This document shows, piece by piece, positions 62,658-64,000 of a stretch of DNA of 64,000 nt. Numbering within the stretch: position 1 is the stretch's first letter; every line of letters begins with the position of its first letter. Source of the stretch: Microtetraspora sp. NBRC 16547 (GTDB taxonomy: Bacteria; Actinomycetota; Actinomycetes; Streptosporangiales; Streptosporangiaceae); assembly GCF_030268965.1 (NCBI RefSeq), contig NZ_BSSE01000021.1:1-64000 (forward strand). The letters are read 5' to 3'. The position numbers and the translations under genes were made by a program. Below the pieces are notes generated by a model. That model was not told where the DNA came from and made no database searches. It was given only the letters and a program-made list of their open reading frames with translations.

Positions 62658-63194
62658 CTAAGCCGTCCTCATTGGGCTTGCCAGGGTCGTCAGAGCGCGT
62701 GGCCGGGGCATCGCGAGGCCCGCCGGCGTGCCCGCGACCAGCGAGAACAGGTGCTCCGCGCGGATTCGCAGCGCCGTACGGCGTTCGCCCGTAACGGTGT
62801 AAAGGGACTCTTCAGGATGGGGGCCGTCGGCGAGTCGCCGGTCGATGAGGACCGTCAGTCCGTCGGGAAGCAGCAGCGGGCAGACGAGCCCGGCGGCGTA
62901 GTCGGTGACCGAATTCACAACGAAGGCCGGTGCGGCGGAGACGCGGTCGGCCCCGAGGGCGGCCGCCACCGCGGACGGCGCCGGGACCGTTCCCACCGCG
63001 CCGACCACGGCCACAGGCTCGACCACCCCGCGCGTCACGGCCTCGAACACCGCGACGCAGACGCATCGGGAGGCGGGGACGTCGAGGACCTCCGGCAACT
63101 CGTCGGCGCATGTCAAGGGACGCGGAAGACGTACGATCTCATGGTGGATCTGGTGGGCGAGGAGCCAGCGGTGAATGGCGAGAGCGTCCTTCAT
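62658..63194 (-). CDS. YbaK/ProX-type aminoacyl-tRNA deacylase domain protein
   Basis: 178 residues. MKDALAIHRWLLAHQIHHEI, CVCVAVFEAVTRGVVEPVAV and APAFVVNSVTDYAAGLVCPL, then GLTVLIDRRLAD. This is the YbaK fold that removes mischarged amino acids from tRNA. ATG 63194 follows AAGGAG and is conserved in relatives. Substrate (Cys-tRNA-Pro or Ala-tRNA-Pro) not deducible. Confidence 0.8.
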   Translation of the reverse strand: MKDALAIHRWLLAHQIHHEIVRLPRPLTCADELPEVLDVPASRCVCVAVFEAVTRGVVEPVAVVGAVGTVPAPSAVAAALGADRVSAAPAFVVNSVTDYAAGLVCPLLLPDGLTVLIDRRLADGPHPEESLYTVTGERRTALRIRAEHLFSLVAGTPAGLAMPRPRALTTLASPMRTA

Positions 63195-63297
63195 CTCTTT
63201 GCTCCTTGCCTCGTCCCAGAGCCCCCGGCCCAGCCGTAAGAGGTGATCGCAGGATGTCGGGGGAAACCTGTTCCGTGACCGAAGGACGTACCCAGCC

Positions 63298-64000
63298 TTG
63301 TCCGTTTCAAATCTGAGCGACATTCAGAAACGCGCCGTGGACGACCTGTTCCGGCGGATCGCTCCGGTCGCCGACGAACTCGGCGAGATGTTCGCCGCGC
63401 GCGGCCACGAGCTGGCCCTCGTCGGCGGGTCGGTCCGCGACGTCTTCCTCGGCCGGATCGGGAACGACCTCGACCTGACCACGGACGCCAGGCCCGAGCA
63501 GGTGCTGGAGATCGTCAAGGACTGGGCGGACGCCATCTGGACGATCGGGATCGAGTTCGGCACCGTGGGTGTCCGCAAGGGCGGCTGGCTGCTGGAGATC
63601 ACCACCTATCGCGACGAGTCGTACGACCGCGCCTCCCGGAAGCCCGACGTGGCGTACGGCGACACGCTGGACGGCGACCTGGCCCGGCGGGACTTCGCGG
63701 TCAACGCGATGGCGGTGCGGCTGCCCGGCCACGAGTTCGTGGACCCGCACGGCGGGCTGTCGGACCTGATGGCCAAGGTGCTGCGGACCCCGGGCACGCC
63801 GGAGCAGTCCTTCGACGACGACCCGCTGCGGATGCTGCGCGCCGCGCGGTTCGCCTCCCAGCTCGGGTTCACGGTCGACCCGAAGGCCGTGGAGGCGATG
63901 ACGGAGATGGCCGGGCGCATCGAGATCGTCTCGGCCGAGCGGATCCGCGACGAGCTGGACAAGCTGATCTCGGGCGGGCATCCCCGCGAGGGCCTGTCGA
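63298..64000 (+). CDS. CCA tRNA nucleotidyltransferase / poly(A) polymerase family, N-terminal part (cut by window end)
   Basis: At least 234 residues. Nucleotidyltransferase motif LALVGGSVRDVFLGRIGNDL-DLTTDA (catalytic carboxylates D-L-D), then FGTVGVRKGGWLLEITTYRD, LARRDFAVNAMAVRLPGHEF and LRMLRAARFASQLGFTVDPK. The reading frame continues to the window edge. TTG 63298 is the likely start, since no ATG/GTG is in frame nearby. It adds or repairs the CCA end of tRNAs. It is divergent from the deacylase gene. Confidence 0.95.
   Translation, partial: MSVSNLSDIQKRAVDDLFRRIAPVADELGEMFAARGHELALVGGSVRDVFLGRIGNDLDLTTDARPEQVLEIVKDWADAIWTIGIEFGTVGVRKGGWLLEITTYRDESYDRASRKPDVAYGDTLDGDLARRDFAVNAMAVRLPGHEFVDPHGGLSDLMAKVLRTPGTPEQSFDDDPLRMLRAARFASQLGFTVDPKAVEAMTEMAGRIEIVSAERIRDELDKLISGGHPREGLS

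Noticed and set aside
58760-62794. A 1344-codon open frame antisense to murJ and the DUF6049 gene
   Set aside because: It crosses gene boundaries and reads as Arg/Gly/Asp-rich shadow sequence; the opposite strand encodes clear MurJ and DUF6049 proteins.

Overview
This window is the replication-origin region of a high-GC actinomycete chromosome. Conserved housekeeping genes fill most of the right half, and mobile-element debris fills the left third. The order dnaA-dnaN-gnd-recF-dciA(DUF721)-gyrB-gyrA-DUF3566-tRNA-Ile, read on the minus strand, together with rpmH-rnpA-yidD-yidC-jag-rsmG-parA-parB on the plus strand, is the classical actinobacterial oriC neighbourhood. The gnd gene between dnaN and recF, the DUF6049/MurJ/pseudokinase/SigM block and the many GTG/TTG starts fit a streptomycete-like or, more probably, a Streptosporangiales-type organism. 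The genus cannot be fixed from the sequence alone.

Layout. (1) 1-7768: accessory region with an hsdM stump, a NucS/DUF91-like nuclease, a co-directional cassette (XRE/DUF5753 regulator, RsbW-like ATPase, small protein, sigma-like HTH protein, PP2C-like phosphatase), and a truncated IS5-family insertion joined to a HEAT-repeat gene remnant. (2) 7769-19896: three tandem integrative elements sharing one attachment core, a 3' fragment of tRNA-Ala(TGC) at 7769, 9604 and 11379, with the intact tRNA at 19821-19896. The left two are decayed. The right one (11379-19896) is a pSAM2/AICE-like element with a GntR (KorSA-like) repressor, RepSA-like initiator, Xis and integrase, but no visible transfer gene. 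Repeated doublets at fixed distances from each core look like integrase arm-binding sites. (3) 19913-31440: phosphonatase-like HAD protein, DLW-39 protein, DUF397 and RsbW-like proteins, three pseudogene fragments, a secreted trypsin-like protease, an MFS transporter, small DUF genes, a rhodanese-CBS protein, a serine hydrolase and an ECF sigma factor. This block separates tRNA-Ile from DLW-39 and tRNA-Ala, which are adjacent in related genomes. (4) 31441-43356: tRNA-Ile, DUF3566, gyrA, gyrB, dciA, recF, gnd, dnaN, oriC, dnaA on the minus strand. (5) 43864-49271: rpmH to parB on the plus strand, with three parS sites between 47279 and 50587. (6) 50637-63194: ddl, aminotransferase, GNAT, trxA, trxB, anti-sigma factor, sigM, pseudokinase, murJ, DUF6049 protein and YbaK-like deacylase, then the start of the CCA-adding enzyme/poly(A) polymerase gene, which runs off the window.

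How the genes work together. DnaA, DnaN, RecF, DciA and gyrase initiate and sustain replication at oriC (41300-41820). ParA/ParB and parS segregate the origin. RnpA/YidC/YidD/Jag/RpmH serve tRNA maturation, membrane insertion and translation. SigM, its anti-sigma factor, thioredoxin/thioredoxin reductase and the MurJ-pseudokinase pair link stress sensing to envelope synthesis.

The least explained structures are the arm-site grammar of the tandem att array, an 84-99 bp GC-rich dispersed repeat with a conserved terminal hairpin (342, 11171, 14723), and a 217-bp MITE-like repeat with CTAG-flanked inverted ends (25011 and 49278).
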